64,000 nt of DNA from Tabrizicola_A sp965284335 (GTDB lineage: Bacteria; Pseudomonadota; Alphaproteobacteria; Rhodobacterales; Rhodobacteraceae). Below the pieces are notes generated by a model. That model searched no databases and was not told the origin of the DNA. It saw nothing but the letters and a program-made list of their open reading frames with translations. The stretch lies in assembly GCF_965284335.1 (NCBI RefSeq), contig NZ_OZ260076.1, one strand, 5' to 3'. The translations under genes and the position numbers were made by a program. Below, in pieces: positions 54,301 to 62,705 of this stretch (the first letter of the stretch is position 1; each line of letters starts with the position of its first letter).

Positions 54301-56820
54301 CCGCGCGCGGGCGGCACGGCGCTGGTCACGGTCCTGTCAAACCGCCTGATCGCCATGCAGGCGGTCGAGGTGACCGAGGGCGAGAACCTGATCCAGCTTC
54401 CCGTCACCGACGACTGGGGCGCAGGCGTTTATGTGACGGCCTCGGTGCTGCGCCCGATGGACGTGGCCGCCGGGCGCAACCCGACCCGCGCGCTGGGCCT
54501 GACCCATGCCGCCATTGACCCCGGCGCACGCACCCTGACCACCACCATCGAAGCCCCCGCCGAGGCCGCACCGCGCGGCCCGTTGGAGGTAGCCGTCCGC
54601 GTCGAGGGCATCGCCGAAGGCGAAACCGCCTATGTCACCCTCGCCGCTGTTGATGTCGGCATCCTGAACCTCACCGCCTTTACGCCCCCCGACCCACAGG
54701 GCCATTACTTTGGCCAGCGCAAACTGGGTGTCGGTATCCGCGACATCTATGGCCGCCTGATCGACGGGCTGAACGGCGCCGAAGGGCAAGTCAGGTCCGG
54801 CGGCGATGCGGGCGCCCAAGCCCGGCTGCAATCGCCCCCGCCGACCGAGGAACTGGTGGCCTATTTCTCGGGCCCCATCACGGTTGGGGCGGATGGTCTG
54901 GCGAAGGCCGCGTTCAACCTGCCTTCGTTCAACGGCACGGTGAAACTCATGGCCGTGGCTTGGTCGAAAACCGGCGTCGGACAGGCCAGCGTCGATGTCT
55001 TGGTGCGCGATCCGGTCGTTATCACCGCCTCGGTCCCGCGCTTCCTGTCGCCGGGTGACGAGTCCCGCCTGCTCCTCGAGATCGTCCATGCCACCGGCCC
55101 CTCGGGCCGGATGGGCTTGGACGTCTCGTCGCAAGGCTTAACCTTGGGTCAGGTGCCCTCGGGCTTTGATCTGGGCGACAAGGCCAAGGCGGTCTTTGCC
55201 GTGCCGCTGACAGCGAGCGAGATCGGCTTGCAAGAGATCGCCGTCACCCTGACCACCCCCGAGGGCAAGGCGCTGACAAAGACCCTCACCGTGCCGGTGC
55301 AGATGAATGACCCGCAGGTCCTGCGCGTCAGCCGCCTGACACTGGCCAAGGGGCAGGAATTCACCTTTGACGACAACGCCTTTGCCGGCCTTGTTCCCGG
55401 TTCGGGCCGCGCCACCATGGCCCTTGGCCCCTTGGCCCGCATCAACGCGCCGGGAATCCTCGCGGCCCTTGACCGCTACCCCTATGGCTGCACCGAACAG
55501 CTGACCTCCAAGGCGCTGCCGCTTCTTTACTTCGATCAGGTCGCCGTGGCGCTGGATCTGCCGCAGGCCGACAACATCAAGGCCCGGGTTGAGGAAAGCA
55601 TCACCGAAATCCTGATGAACCAGACCGCGAACGGCGGCTTTGGCCTTTGGGGTCCGGCCGATGGCGACATGTGGCTGGATGCCTTTGTCACCGACTTCCT
55701 GTCGCGCGCCAAGGCGCGGGGCTTTGCGGTGCCCGACCTTGCCCTGCGCCGGGCCTTGGACAATCTGCGCAATCAGGTCAACTATCACCCCGATTTCGAC
55801 AAGGGGGGTGAGGCGCTGGCCTATGCGCTGATGGTTCTGGCCCGCGAAGGGGCCGCCGCCGTGGGCGATCTGCGCTATTACGCCGATGTGAAGGGCGACG
55901 CCTTTGCCACCCCGACCGCCATGGCGCAACTGGGTGCGGCGCTGGCGGCATATGGCGACCAACCCCGCGCCGATGCGATGTTCCGCCGTGCAGCCGTCGC
56001 GACAGAGGCGCTGCAAGGCCCGGACATGGAACAGATCTTCCGCGCCGATTATGGCACCAACTTCCGCGACGCCGCCGCCGTTCTGGCGCTGGCGGCCGAA
56101 GCCGGAAGCGCCGTGATCGACCAAGAGGCGCTGACCACCCGCATCGCCACGGATCAATCGCTTTCCACCCAAGAGGCGACATGGGCGCTTCTGGCCGCCA
56201 ATGCCCTGATCGACCGCCCCGGGGCCGAGGGCATCCTGATCGACGGCGCCCCGGCCTCTGGCCCGCTCGTCAAGGTGCGCGACGCAACCAGCACCGCCCC
56301 GGTCAAGGTCAAGAACGACAGCGCCGCCGACACCACGCTCACCCTCACCACCTATGGCGTGCCCTCTGATCCCGAACCCGCAGGCGGCACCGGCTATGCC
56401 ATCACGCGGGCCTACTACACGCTGCAAGGCGAACCCGCCGACATGGGCAATGTCCGGGTCGGCGACCGCTTCGTCACCGTGCTGGAGATCACCCCCTTCG
56501 GCCGGGGCGAGGCGCGGCTCATGGTGGCCGATCCGCTGCCCGCCGGGCTTGAGATCGACAATCCGAACCTGATCTCGGCCGGGTCCATCGAGGCGCTCGA
56601 TTGGCTAGGCCTTGAATCCGACGTTGCCCACAGCGAATTCCGTCAGGACCGCTTCCTCACCGCGATTGACCGCTACTCCGACCAGCCCTTCAAGCTGGCC
56701 TATGTGGTCCGCGCGGTGTCGCCGGGCAGCTTCCACCACCCCGCCGCCTCGGTCGAGGACATGTATCGCCCCGACCTCACGGGCCGGTCCGAGACCGGGC
56801 GCCTGATCATCGCGGAATGA
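51373..56820 (+). CDS. yfhM: Alpha-2-macroglobulin-family protein with N-terminal PAN domain
   Basis: 1,815 residues. A signal peptide (about 1-27) lacks a lipobox, unlike the E. coli lipoprotein. A PAN/apple-like Cys-rich domain follows (about 30-100). Macroglobulin domains fill the middle, including a bait-region-like stretch. The thioester motif CTEQ (Cys1373-Gln1376) is intact, so it should trap attacking proteases covalently. GGAGG lies 7 nt before the start. It is coupled by ATGA to pbpC, the usual partner: the pair is thought to defend and repair the periplasm after damage. Confidence 0.93.
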   Translation: MHMLRIMSILGTLAVGIIASAGPGMAEDLIPDRRFVLSENTDLPGGDLQTIFDTTFEACERACLTNPACTALTFNILRGACFPKSTPGEAVAFTGALSGFVIDSQPEAKALAQTRRDELRFVQSWELPGIVAQATNLAKAHVTGPYSVDDLYQSAYRAEADGDPATASRFLGAGLNLTDSAADWAEYARLLFAAGEVDQNNRRSLHEQSYWASVNAYLRADNAALQHTILAQMAPALETLDRGRDAVQALRLAQSLQPRDDSAAALDRLSGLYGFRILNDEVQADSARPRICANFSEDLVKTGVDYTSFVQLPAPGLSVSFDGWRQLCVEGVTHGSRQSITFRAGLPAADGQTLTQSVEITAYVRDRNPGVRFAGRGYVLPRSDTVAIPVETVNTDKLDLTLYRVTDRNILRAVQSGYLSQPMQDYQEYNFSAEVGTEIWSGSATVAQELNTDITTRLPLSDALLGQPAGVYALRASVPGVDRYVVPAGWQWFVVSDLGLTSLSGVDGLHVFVRALGTAGAKEGVTVDLLSRANEVLASAATDAMGYARFDAGLTRGKGSAAPAMLVARDGAGDLAFLSLTDPEFDLSDRGVEGREPAPPVDVFLTTDRGAYRAGETVFATALARDAGAAAVEGLPLTAILKRPDGVEYSRALVADAGAGGHVFQMPIAGSAPRGVWRLEVLADLDGGALAAKTFLVEDFLPERIDFTLALPNPDIRLGDSPDLTVDAKYLFGAPGADLAVEGEVRLRAAPELAAFPGYLIGRHDQPFDAVMEGFAPTRTDAAGKASIALPLPQVDDPARLLEMRATVRVAEGSGRPVERQVTKLLAPSSPMIGVKPMFDGVAPEGGEARFSLIGIGTDLKPQPMTLRYTVNRVDRQYQWYQQNGNWNWEPVTSRSRVAEGEVTLATEATEIAVPVNWGEYEIVVEGAGDLRAATSTTFYAGWYAAADASATPDTLELSLDKPAYKTGDTATLRLVPRAGGTALVTVLSNRLIAMQAVEVTEGENLIQLPVTDDWGAGVYVTASVLRPMDVAAGRNPTRALGLTHAAIDPGARTLTTTIEAPAEAAPRGPLEVAVRVEGIAEGETAYVTLAAVDVGILNLTAFTPPDPQGHYFGQRKLGVGIRDIYGRLIDGLNGAEGQVRSGGDAGAQARLQSPPPTEELVAYFSGPITVGADGLAKAAFNLPSFNGTVKLMAVAWSKTGVGQASVDVLVRDPVVITASVPRFLSPGDESRLLLEIVHATGPSGRMGLDVSSQGLTLGQVPSGFDLGDKAKAVFAVPLTASEIGLQEIAVTLTTPEGKALTKTLTVPVQMNDPQVLRVSRLTLAKGQEFTFDDNAFAGLVPGSGRATMALGPLARINAPGILAALDRYPYGCTEQLTSKALPLLYFDQVAVALDLPQADNIKARVEESITEILMNQTANGGFGLWGPADGDMWLDAFVTDFLSRAKARGFAVPDLALRRALDNLRNQVNYHPDFDKGGEALAYALMVLAREGAAAVGDLRYYADVKGDAFATPTAMAQLGAALAAYGDQPRADAMFRRAAVATEALQGPDMEQIFRADYGTNFRDAAAVLALAAEAGSAVIDQEALTTRIATDQSLSTQEATWALLAANALIDRPGAEGILIDGAPASGPLVKVRDATSTAPVKVKNDSAADTTLTLTTYGVPSDPEPAGGTGYAITRAYYTLQGEPADMGNVRVGDRFVTVLEITPFGRGEARLMVADPLPAGLEIDNPNLISAGSIEALDWLGLESDVAHSEFRQDRFLTAIDRYSDQPFKLAYVVRAVSPGSFHHPAASVEDMYRPDLTGRSETGRLIIAE

Positions 56821-58859
56821 GGCGCGCGCGGCTTCTCTGTGCGCTGGCGGCGGGGCTCTTCCTCGCCGCCTTTGCGCGCGACCGGGTCGATATCTGGATC
56901 GACGACACCCGCCTGCCGCCCTTGGCGCTCGCCTCCTCGGTGCAGGTCGTGGACCGCAATAGCGCGCTTTTGCGCGCCTATACCGTGGCCGATGGCCGCT
57001 GGCGGCTGGCGGTGACGCCCGATCAGGTGGACCCGGCCTTTGCCACCGCCCTCATGGCCTATGAGGACAAACGCTTCCTCTCCCACAGCGGCGTTGATCC
57101 CCGCGCCCTGACCCGCGCCTTGGCCCAAGCCCTCTGGAACGGTCGGGTCGTCTCGGGCGGCTCGACCCTGACCATGCAGGTCGCGCGGCTGCTGGAAGAG
57201 GGCACCACGGGCGAGGTGGGGGGCAAACTGCGCCAGATGCGGGTGGCCTGGGCGCTGGAGCGGCGGCTGACCAAGGATGAAATCCTTGGGCTTTACCTGA
57301 TGCTCGCCCCCTATGGCGGCAATCTCGAAGGCATCCGCGCCGCAACCCTGTCCTATTTCGGCAAGGAACCCAAACGCCTGACGCCTGCCGAAATCGCCCT
57401 TCTGGTTGCCATCCCGCAAAGCCCCGAAACCCGCCGCCCCGACCGCCACCTTGCCCGCGCCACCGCCGCACGCGACCGTGTGCTGGCCCGGGCGGAGCGC
57501 GACGGGCTGATCGACGCCGATCAGGCCCGGGCCGCCCGCACCGAAACGGTGCCCGGCATCCGCAAACCCTTCCCCGCGCTTGCTCCCCATCTGGCTGACC
57601 GCGCCCGCAGAACCGACCCCACGGCGCAAACCCACCGCCTGACGCTGGACCGCGCCCTGCAAACCGCGCTTGAAACGCTTGCCCGCGAAACCCTTGCCAG
57701 TCAGGGCGACCGGCTGCAAATCGCCCTTGTCGCGGCCGATCACCAGACGGGCGAGATCCTCGCCTCGGTCGGCTCGGCCAGCTTTACCGATGAGGCGCGC
57801 GCGGGCTTTGTCGACATGACCCAAGCCCTGCGCAGCCCCGGCTCTACCCTGAAACCGCTGGTCTACGGGCTGGCCTTCGATGAGGGGCTCGCCCATCCCG
57901 AAACCCTGCTAGAAGACAGGCCCAGCGACTTCTCCGGCTACCGCCCGCAGAACTTTGACCGCCAGTATCGCGGCACGATCCGCGCGCGTAAGGCCTTACA
58001 GCAATCTTTGAACATTCCCGTCGTCGCCCTGACCGAGGCGCTGGGGCCCGCGCGGCTCCTCACCGCGATGGATAAGGCCGGGATGCGCCATGAAATGCCG
58101 CAGGGCCAGCCGGGTCTGGCCATTGCGCTTGGCGGGGTCGGCGTCACCCTGCAAGACATGGTGCAGCTTTACGCCGCCATCGCGCGGGGGGGCGTGGCGC
58201 TGCCCTTGCGCTGGCAGGCCAACGCCCGACACGAGGAGGGCCAGCGCCTGCTGGCCACGACGAGTGCTTGGTTTGTGGGCGATATCCTTGCCGGTCTCGC
58301 CCCACCCCCCGGCGCGCCGCAGAACCGGCTGGCCTACAAGACCGGCACCTCCTATGGCCACCGCGACGCATGGGCCATCGGCTATGACGGCCGCCATGTG
58401 ATCGGCGTCTGGATGGGCAGGCCCGATGGCACCCCGGTGCCGGGGGTTTTCGGCGCAGACCTTGCGGCACCCGTGCTGTTTCAGGCCTTTGCCCGGCTGA
58501 AACCGGGCCTTGACCCCCAGCCGCCCGCGCCGCCCGCCACCCTTTTGGTGGCCAACGCGCAACTGCCCCAGCCCCTGCAACGCTTTCGCAGCCGCTCTGC
58601 CGCGTTTGAGCCTGCCGCGAATGCCCCCGCCGTGGCCTTCCCCCCCGACGGGGCCGAGGTGGAGCTTTTGCAAGGCGGCCTTCTCGCGCGGGTCGAGGGC
58701 GGCACTGCCCCCTTCACATGGCTGGCCAATGGCGCGCCCGTGGCGCTGTCGCTTCGCGACCGCGCGGTGATGCTGCCCGGCCTTGGCGCGGGCTTTGTCA
58801 CGCTTTCGGTGATTGACGCGACCGGCCAATCGGCCCGCGCCACGGTGCGGCTGCGCTAA
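56817..58859 (+). CDS. pbpC: Penicillin-binding protein 1C
   Basis: 680 residues. An N-terminal signal-anchor is followed by a GT51 glycosyltransferase domain (catalytic Glu83 in YEDKRFLSHSGVD; GGSTLTMQVARLLE). The transpeptidase domain has SPGSTLK (Ser343, Lys346) and the KTG box at 508 (YKTGTSYGHRDAW). A BiPBP_C domain with PDGAEVELLQGG ends the protein. It polymerises peptidoglycan, working with the macroglobulin encoded just upstream. Confidence 0.95.
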   Translation: MRRARLLCALAAGLFLAAFARDRVDIWIDDTRLPPLALASSVQVVDRNSALLRAYTVADGRWRLAVTPDQVDPAFATALMAYEDKRFLSHSGVDPRALTRALAQALWNGRVVSGGSTLTMQVARLLEEGTTGEVGGKLRQMRVAWALERRLTKDEILGLYLMLAPYGGNLEGIRAATLSYFGKEPKRLTPAEIALLVAIPQSPETRRPDRHLARATAARDRVLARAERDGLIDADQARAARTETVPGIRKPFPALAPHLADRARRTDPTAQTHRLTLDRALQTALETLARETLASQGDRLQIALVAADHQTGEILASVGSASFTDEARAGFVDMTQALRSPGSTLKPLVYGLAFDEGLAHPETLLEDRPSDFSGYRPQNFDRQYRGTIRARKALQQSLNIPVVALTEALGPARLLTAMDKAGMRHEMPQGQPGLAIALGGVGVTLQDMVQLYAAIARGGVALPLRWQANARHEEGQRLLATTSAWFVGDILAGLAPPPGAPQNRLAYKTGTSYGHRDAWAIGYDGRHVIGVWMGRPDGTPVPGVFGADLAAPVLFQAFARLKPGLDPQPPAPPATLLVANAQLPQPLQRFRSRSAAFEPAANAPAVAFPPDGAEVELLQGGLLARVEGGTAPFTWLANGAPVALSLRDRAVMLPGLGAGFVTLSVIDATGQSARATVRLR

Positions 58860-58897
58860 GGCTCATCCGGCCCGTTCCGGGCTGTCTTCGCGCGCCC

Positions 58898-60067
58898 TCA
58901 CACCCGCTCAAGCGCCAAGGCAATGCCCTGTCCGCCGCCGATGCACATGGTGACGAGCGCGGTCTTACCGCCCACCCGCTCAAGCTCATACAGCGCCTTG
59001 ACGGTCAGGATCGCCCCCGTCGCCCCCACCGGATGGCCCAACGCCACCGCGCCGCCGTTGGGGTTCACCCGGGCCGGGTCCAGACCCAGCCCCCGGTTCA
59101 CCGCAATCGCCTGCGCGGCAAAGGCCTCGTTCGATTCCACCACGTCGAAATCGCCGGGCTTCATCCCCAACTTTGCACAGAGCTTCTGCACCGCCGGAAT
59201 GGGGCCAAGCCCCATCACCCGCGGCGCCACGCCCGCCACGGCATAGCCCATGATCCGCGCGCGGGGACGCAGCCCGCCCAAGGCCACCTCGCGCGCCAGC
59301 ACCAGCGACGCCGCCCCATCATTGATGCCGCTTGCATTGCCCGCCGTCACCGTGCCGTCCTTCTGAAAGGCCGGGCGCAGGCCCGCCAAAGCCTCTGCCG
59401 TGGTCGCCTTGGGATGCTCATCCACCGCGAAGGTCACCGGCCCCTTGCGGCTGGCAATCTCGATCGGCGCGATCTGGTCGGCAAACCGCCCCTCGGCAAT
59501 TGCCCGCGCCGCCCGGGCCTGACTTTCCAGCGCAAAGGCATCCTGATCGGCGCGCGAAATCCCGCCCTCGGCCGCCACATTCTCGGCCGTGACGCCCATA
59601 TGCCCCGTGCCAAACGGGCAAGTCAGCGCCCCGGTCATCATGTCCAGCGCGCGGGTATCGCCCATTTTCTGCCCGAACCGCGCGGTTTGCAGGATATAGG
59701 GCGCGCGGCTCATGCACTCCGCGCCCCCCGCAAGCGCCATCTCGGCATCGCCCAGCATCAGCATCTGCACCGCCGAGACAATCGCCTGCGCCCCCGACCC
59801 GCACAGCCGGTTGACGTTCATCGCCACCGCCCCCTCGGGCACCCCGGCCTCCATCGCCGCCACCCGGCTGAGATACATGTCGCGCGGTTCGGTGTTCAGC
59901 ACATGGCCAAAGACTGACGTGCCGATCTGCCCCGGGTCCACCCCCGCCCGGCCAATCGCGGCCTTTGAAACATGAGTGGCGAGATCAATCGGCGTCAGCG
60001 CCGCAAGGCTACCGCCGAAGCCACCAATTGCGGTGCGGGCGGCCGAGAGGATGTAGATGTCGGTCAT
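58898..60067 (-). CDS. Thiolase (acetyl-CoA C-acyltransferase)
   Basis: 389 residues. The nucleophile Cys lies in NVNRLCGSGAQAI, the His in ALGHPVGATGA and the second Cys in TMCIGGGQGIAL. It condenses or cleaves acyl-CoAs; biosynthetic acetoacetyl-CoA formation and beta-oxidation are both possible. No phaB or fad genes flank it. Its start overlaps a short upstream ORF (ATGA), so it may be the second gene of a transcript. Confidence 0.93.
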   Translation of the reverse strand: MTDIYILSAARTAIGGFGGSLAALTPIDLATHVSKAAIGRAGVDPGQIGTSVFGHVLNTEPRDMYLSRVAAMEAGVPEGAVAMNVNRLCGSGAQAIVSAVQMLMLGDAEMALAGGAECMSRAPYILQTARFGQKMGDTRALDMMTGALTCPFGTGHMGVTAENVAAEGGISRADQDAFALESQARAARAIAEGRFADQIAPIEIASRKGPVTFAVDEHPKATTAEALAGLRPAFQKDGTVTAGNASGINDGAASLVLAREVALGGLRPRARIMGYAVAGVAPRVMGLGPIPAVQKLCAKLGMKPGDFDVVESNEAFAAQAIAVNRGLGLDPARVNPNGGAVALGHPVGATGAILTVKALYELERVGGKTALVTMCIGGGQGIALALERV

Positions 60068-60195
60068 GCGCGTTTCACCTTATCCGGATGGGCGGCGACA
60101 ATCGCCGGGATCGCCTTCAACTGTGCCACATTGCGCGAGATTTGCACCCGGGACGTCACGTCCACCTCCCAGCGCCAACCCTGTTCGACGTGCAT
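60064..60195 (-). CDS. Short ORF of 43 codons coupled to the thiolase gene
   Basis: Unrecognised. The predicted peptide starts MHVEQGWRWEVDV and ends HPDKVKRA. The frame is open for only seven codons before the ATG, so it is a short gene or the tail of a lost one. The reasons to list it are the exact 4-nt ATGA overlap with the thiolase start and codon choice like the genes around it. Confidence 0.4.
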   Translation of the reverse strand: MHVEQGWRWEVDVTSRVQISRNVAQLKAIPAIVAAHPDKVKRA

Positions 60196-60312
60196 CAGAT
60201 GCGCCAAAGCTTGCCCTCAGCCGGCAAGCCACGCAAGCCCGATTGACCTTGGCCATGGCGAAGAATAGGCCAGCGCACATAGCCCGGATCACGGGCATCA
60301 CCTCATGGGCAC

Positions 60313-61425
60313 ATGATGACGGGCGCGACAAAATATCTGCTCTTGGCCACCGGCCTTGCGGCTTTCATCCTTTTGGGTTTAGCGCAGGCGATCTTTGGCC
60401 CGGTTCTGCCCGTCTATGCCAAGAGTTTTGGGCTGCAAATTTCCTCAGTAGGGTGGCTTTTGTCGCTGTTCTGGGGCGGTTGTCTGGCGGCGGTGATCGC
60501 CGTTTACATCTTCCCCAGCCATCTTGGGCCGAAATGGGGCCTCGCCTTGGCAGCACTTGGCACCGCACTTTTGGCGCTCATGCACAGCTGGGCGCTGGTC
60601 TTGCTTGGGGGCGCGCTTTTTGGCGCAGGTTATGGCGTGATCGCGGCGGTCTATAACCCGCGCGTTCTGTCAGCCTTTGGCCCGCGCGGCCCCGCGATGA
60701 TGAGCCTGCTGAACGCCATCTTCACGCTGGGGGCCATCGCCGCGCCGCAGATCTTTTTGATCTTTGACCGAGACCCAACCCTGACCTTTTGGCTGTTCAC
60801 GGGTTTTGCCGGGCTGATCTTGGCCGTGACCACTGTGATGGGCGACACACGCGTTGAGGCACAGGCCGAAACAGGGGTGCTGCGCATCGACTGGCCGATT
60901 TTGGGCTTTGCCGCTTTGGGCATCGGGATTGAATCCAGCCTTGTTGGGCTTGGCCCGACTGCCCTTGTAATCGCGGGCCAAAGCGAAGAGCAGGCAACCG
61001 GGCTTTTGTCGCTTTTCTTCATCGCCTATCTGATCGCGCGGCTGTCCTTGGTGTTTATCGCCAATCTGGTGCCGGCTTTCCTGTTGTATATCACCGCTAT
61101 GACGCTGACAGGGGCCTTGGCTGCCGGCATTCTTTTGGGTGGCGATCCGGCCTTGTTGTTCCCGCTGATGGGCTTTGGCTGCGGGTTCTTTTTCTATGGC
61201 GCCTATCTGACGGGCCTCATGCGCATGGGGTCCAGCACGCGGGTCTCTGCCATCATGCTGGGCGCGGGCCTTTGTGGTGCGATTGTGCTGCCCATTCTTG
61301 TGACGCAGGCACTGGGCTTTTTGGGGCCAAAGGGGTTTTTCATCATTCTGGCCAGCCTGACCTCGGCTTTGCTGGTGGCGGCCCTTTGGGCCGCACCGCG
61401 CCTGCTCCGCCGCAAATCGCTTTAA
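60313..61425 (+). CDS. MFS transporter
   Basis: 370 residues with about eleven to twelve membrane segments (KYLLLATGLAAFILLGLAQAIFGPVLPVYAK, FGAGYGVIAAVYNPRV). The motif GPVLPVYAKSFGLQISSVGWL is MFS-like, but the substrate family cannot be named. No neighbouring gene gives a clue. Two adjacent ATG codons (60313 and 60316) are possible starts. Confidence 0.85.
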   Translation: MMTGATKYLLLATGLAAFILLGLAQAIFGPVLPVYAKSFGLQISSVGWLLSLFWGGCLAAVIAVYIFPSHLGPKWGLALAALGTALLALMHSWALVLLGGALFGAGYGVIAAVYNPRVLSAFGPRGPAMMSLLNAIFTLGAIAAPQIFLIFDRDPTLTFWLFTGFAGLILAVTTVMGDTRVEAQAETGVLRIDWPILGFAALGIGIESSLVGLGPTALVIAGQSEEQATGLLSLFFIAYLIARLSLVFIANLVPAFLLYITAMTLTGALAAGILLGGDPALLFPLMGFGCGFFFYGAYLTGLMRMGSSTRVSAIMLGAGLCGAIVLPILVTQALGFLGPKGFFIILASLTSALLVAALWAAPRLLRRKSL

Positions 61426-61440
61426 AAATGGCCCGACAAA

Positions 61441-61461
61441 ATGCCCTGTCACGCAGGGCAT
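61441..61461 (+). terminator. Hairpin downstream of the MFS gene
   Basis: ATGCCCTG, loop TCACG, CAGGGCAT: a perfect 8-bp stem 15 nt after the stop. No T-tract follows, so it may be an mRNA-end stabiliser or a factor-dependent terminator. The rest of the 193-nt gap holds only a weak promoter-like TTGACA at 61563-61568. Confidence 0.45.
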
Positions 61462-61618
61462 GACCCCCGGCCAACTCTTGCCCGAGGTGCAGCATTTCCA
61501 GATGTTTGATCTGGCACTTCGGCCAAGCTTTTTGCCAAAAGACATTCGCAAAACACCGCCGATTGACATCAAAGGCTGTCGCCACATTTTTAGGTAAATC
61601 AAGACAGGGTGGTGAAAC

Positions 61619-61828
61619 ATGCGCCAACACTTTGGCCCTACACGGGGCGAGCTGATGTTTCGGTCGGTTGTGTCCGTCCTTGGGCTGGCCTTTGTGGGCT
61701 TTTTGCTGTGGCGGCGCGGAGTGCCTGACGGGCCGGCCTTGATCGAGGTGGTCGGCGTGGCGCTGGCCTTTTTTGGAGGCACGCTGGCCCTGTCAGTCTG
61801 GCGCTTGGTGAAGCGCAATCATCCGTGA
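61619..61828 (+). CDS. Small membrane protein, 69 aa
   Basis: Two hydrophobic segments: VVSVLGLAFVGFLLW and LIEVVGVALAFFGGTLALSVW. No family recognised. ATG 61619 is used with GGGTGG upstream; an internal ATG at 61655 would give a 57-residue form starting MFRSVVS. It is convergent with the phosphoesterase gene. Confidence 0.6.
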   Translation: MRQHFGPTRGELMFRSVVSVLGLAFVGFLLWRRGVPDGPALIEVVGVALAFFGGTLALSVWRLVKRNHP

Positions 61829-61850
61829 TGCCTGACGCGGCCGCAAAACC

Positions 61851-62600
61851 CTAGCGCACGGGGGCATCCGGAGTGATCGGCACGGCTTCGCGCCCCTGAT
61901 CAGTCAAGACAAAGACCGCGCCCCCCTCGATAACCACAGCCGAAAGCGGGCCACCATAGGCCGCCCCCGTATCAAGGTTCAGACGATTGCCGTAATGGGT
62001 GACGCGCGGCAAATGGGTGTGGCCATGGACGATCAACAAACCATGGTCGCGCGGGTCATCCAGAAAACCATCGCGGATCCAGCAAAGGTCATTTTCGGTT
62101 TGGTCGGCAAGCGCGATACCGGGACGAATTCCAGCGTGGACAAAGGCAACCTCGCCCCGATGAAAGCTTGTCGGCAGGCTGGCCAGAAAATCGCGGTGCG
62201 ATTGCGGAACGGCCGCGACCGCCTCGGCATGAACGGGGGCCAAAGGGCGGTCGGCGGCGTTGAGAACGCCATAACTTGCCAGCGTTGCCGCCCCGCCAAT
62301 TCTGGGATGCAGATAGGAAAGCTCTGCCCGCAAGCACGGATCTTTATAAGCAATATCGTGAAGATAGCCTGCAAACATGCGGTCATGGTTGCCCTTGAGA
62401 ACCACCCAATCCTGACCATCCGCCATGCCTTGCATCAGATAGTCGATCACGCCCGCGCAGTCTGGCCCGCGGTCGACCAGATCACCGACATGAACCGTCA
62501 GCCCCGCGCCATGGCGCGCCTGATCGGCAGCGATGCGGTCATGGGCGGCCTTGAGAAGGTCAAGCTGGCCGTGAATGTCGCCGATGGCATAGGTTCTCAT
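61851..62600 (-). CDS. Serine/threonine phosphatase-like metallophosphoesterase
   Basis: 249 residues of the PPP-type calcineurin-like fold. Metal ligands: GDIHGQLDLL, GDLVDRGPD, KGNHDRM, and the C-terminal HGHTHLPRV. Relatives are protein phosphatases or ApaH-like dinucleotide hydrolases; the choice is open. The ATG at 62600 is chosen at the start of the fold. It follows serA on the same strand after a hairpin. Confidence 0.9.
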   Translation of the reverse strand: MRTYAIGDIHGQLDLLKAAHDRIAADQARHGAGLTVHVGDLVDRGPDCAGVIDYLMQGMADGQDWVVLKGNHDRMFAGYLHDIAYKDPCLRAELSYLHPRIGGAATLASYGVLNAADRPLAPVHAEAVAAVPQSHRDFLASLPTSFHRGEVAFVHAGIRPGIALADQTENDLCWIRDGFLDDPRDHGLLIVHGHTHLPRVTHYGNRLNLDTGAAYGGPLSAVVIEGGAVFVLTDQGREAVPITPDAPVR

Positions 62601-62622
62601 GCGGGTCGCCTTTTGGAGAGGA

Positions 62623-62643
62623 CCGGGGGTTTCACACCCCCGG
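62623..62643 (-). terminator. Hairpin downstream of serA
   Basis: CCGGGGGT, loop TTCAC, ACCCCCGG: an 8-bp stem between serA and the phosphoesterase gene, in a GC-rich segment of a type often seen between Rhodobacteraceae genes. No T-tract follows. Confidence 0.5.
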
Positions 62644-62705
62644 ACCCCCGTGGAGTATTTTGAAAGGCGCAAATCCGAAAGGGGGAAATGCGCCTTTGCC
62701 GCCCC

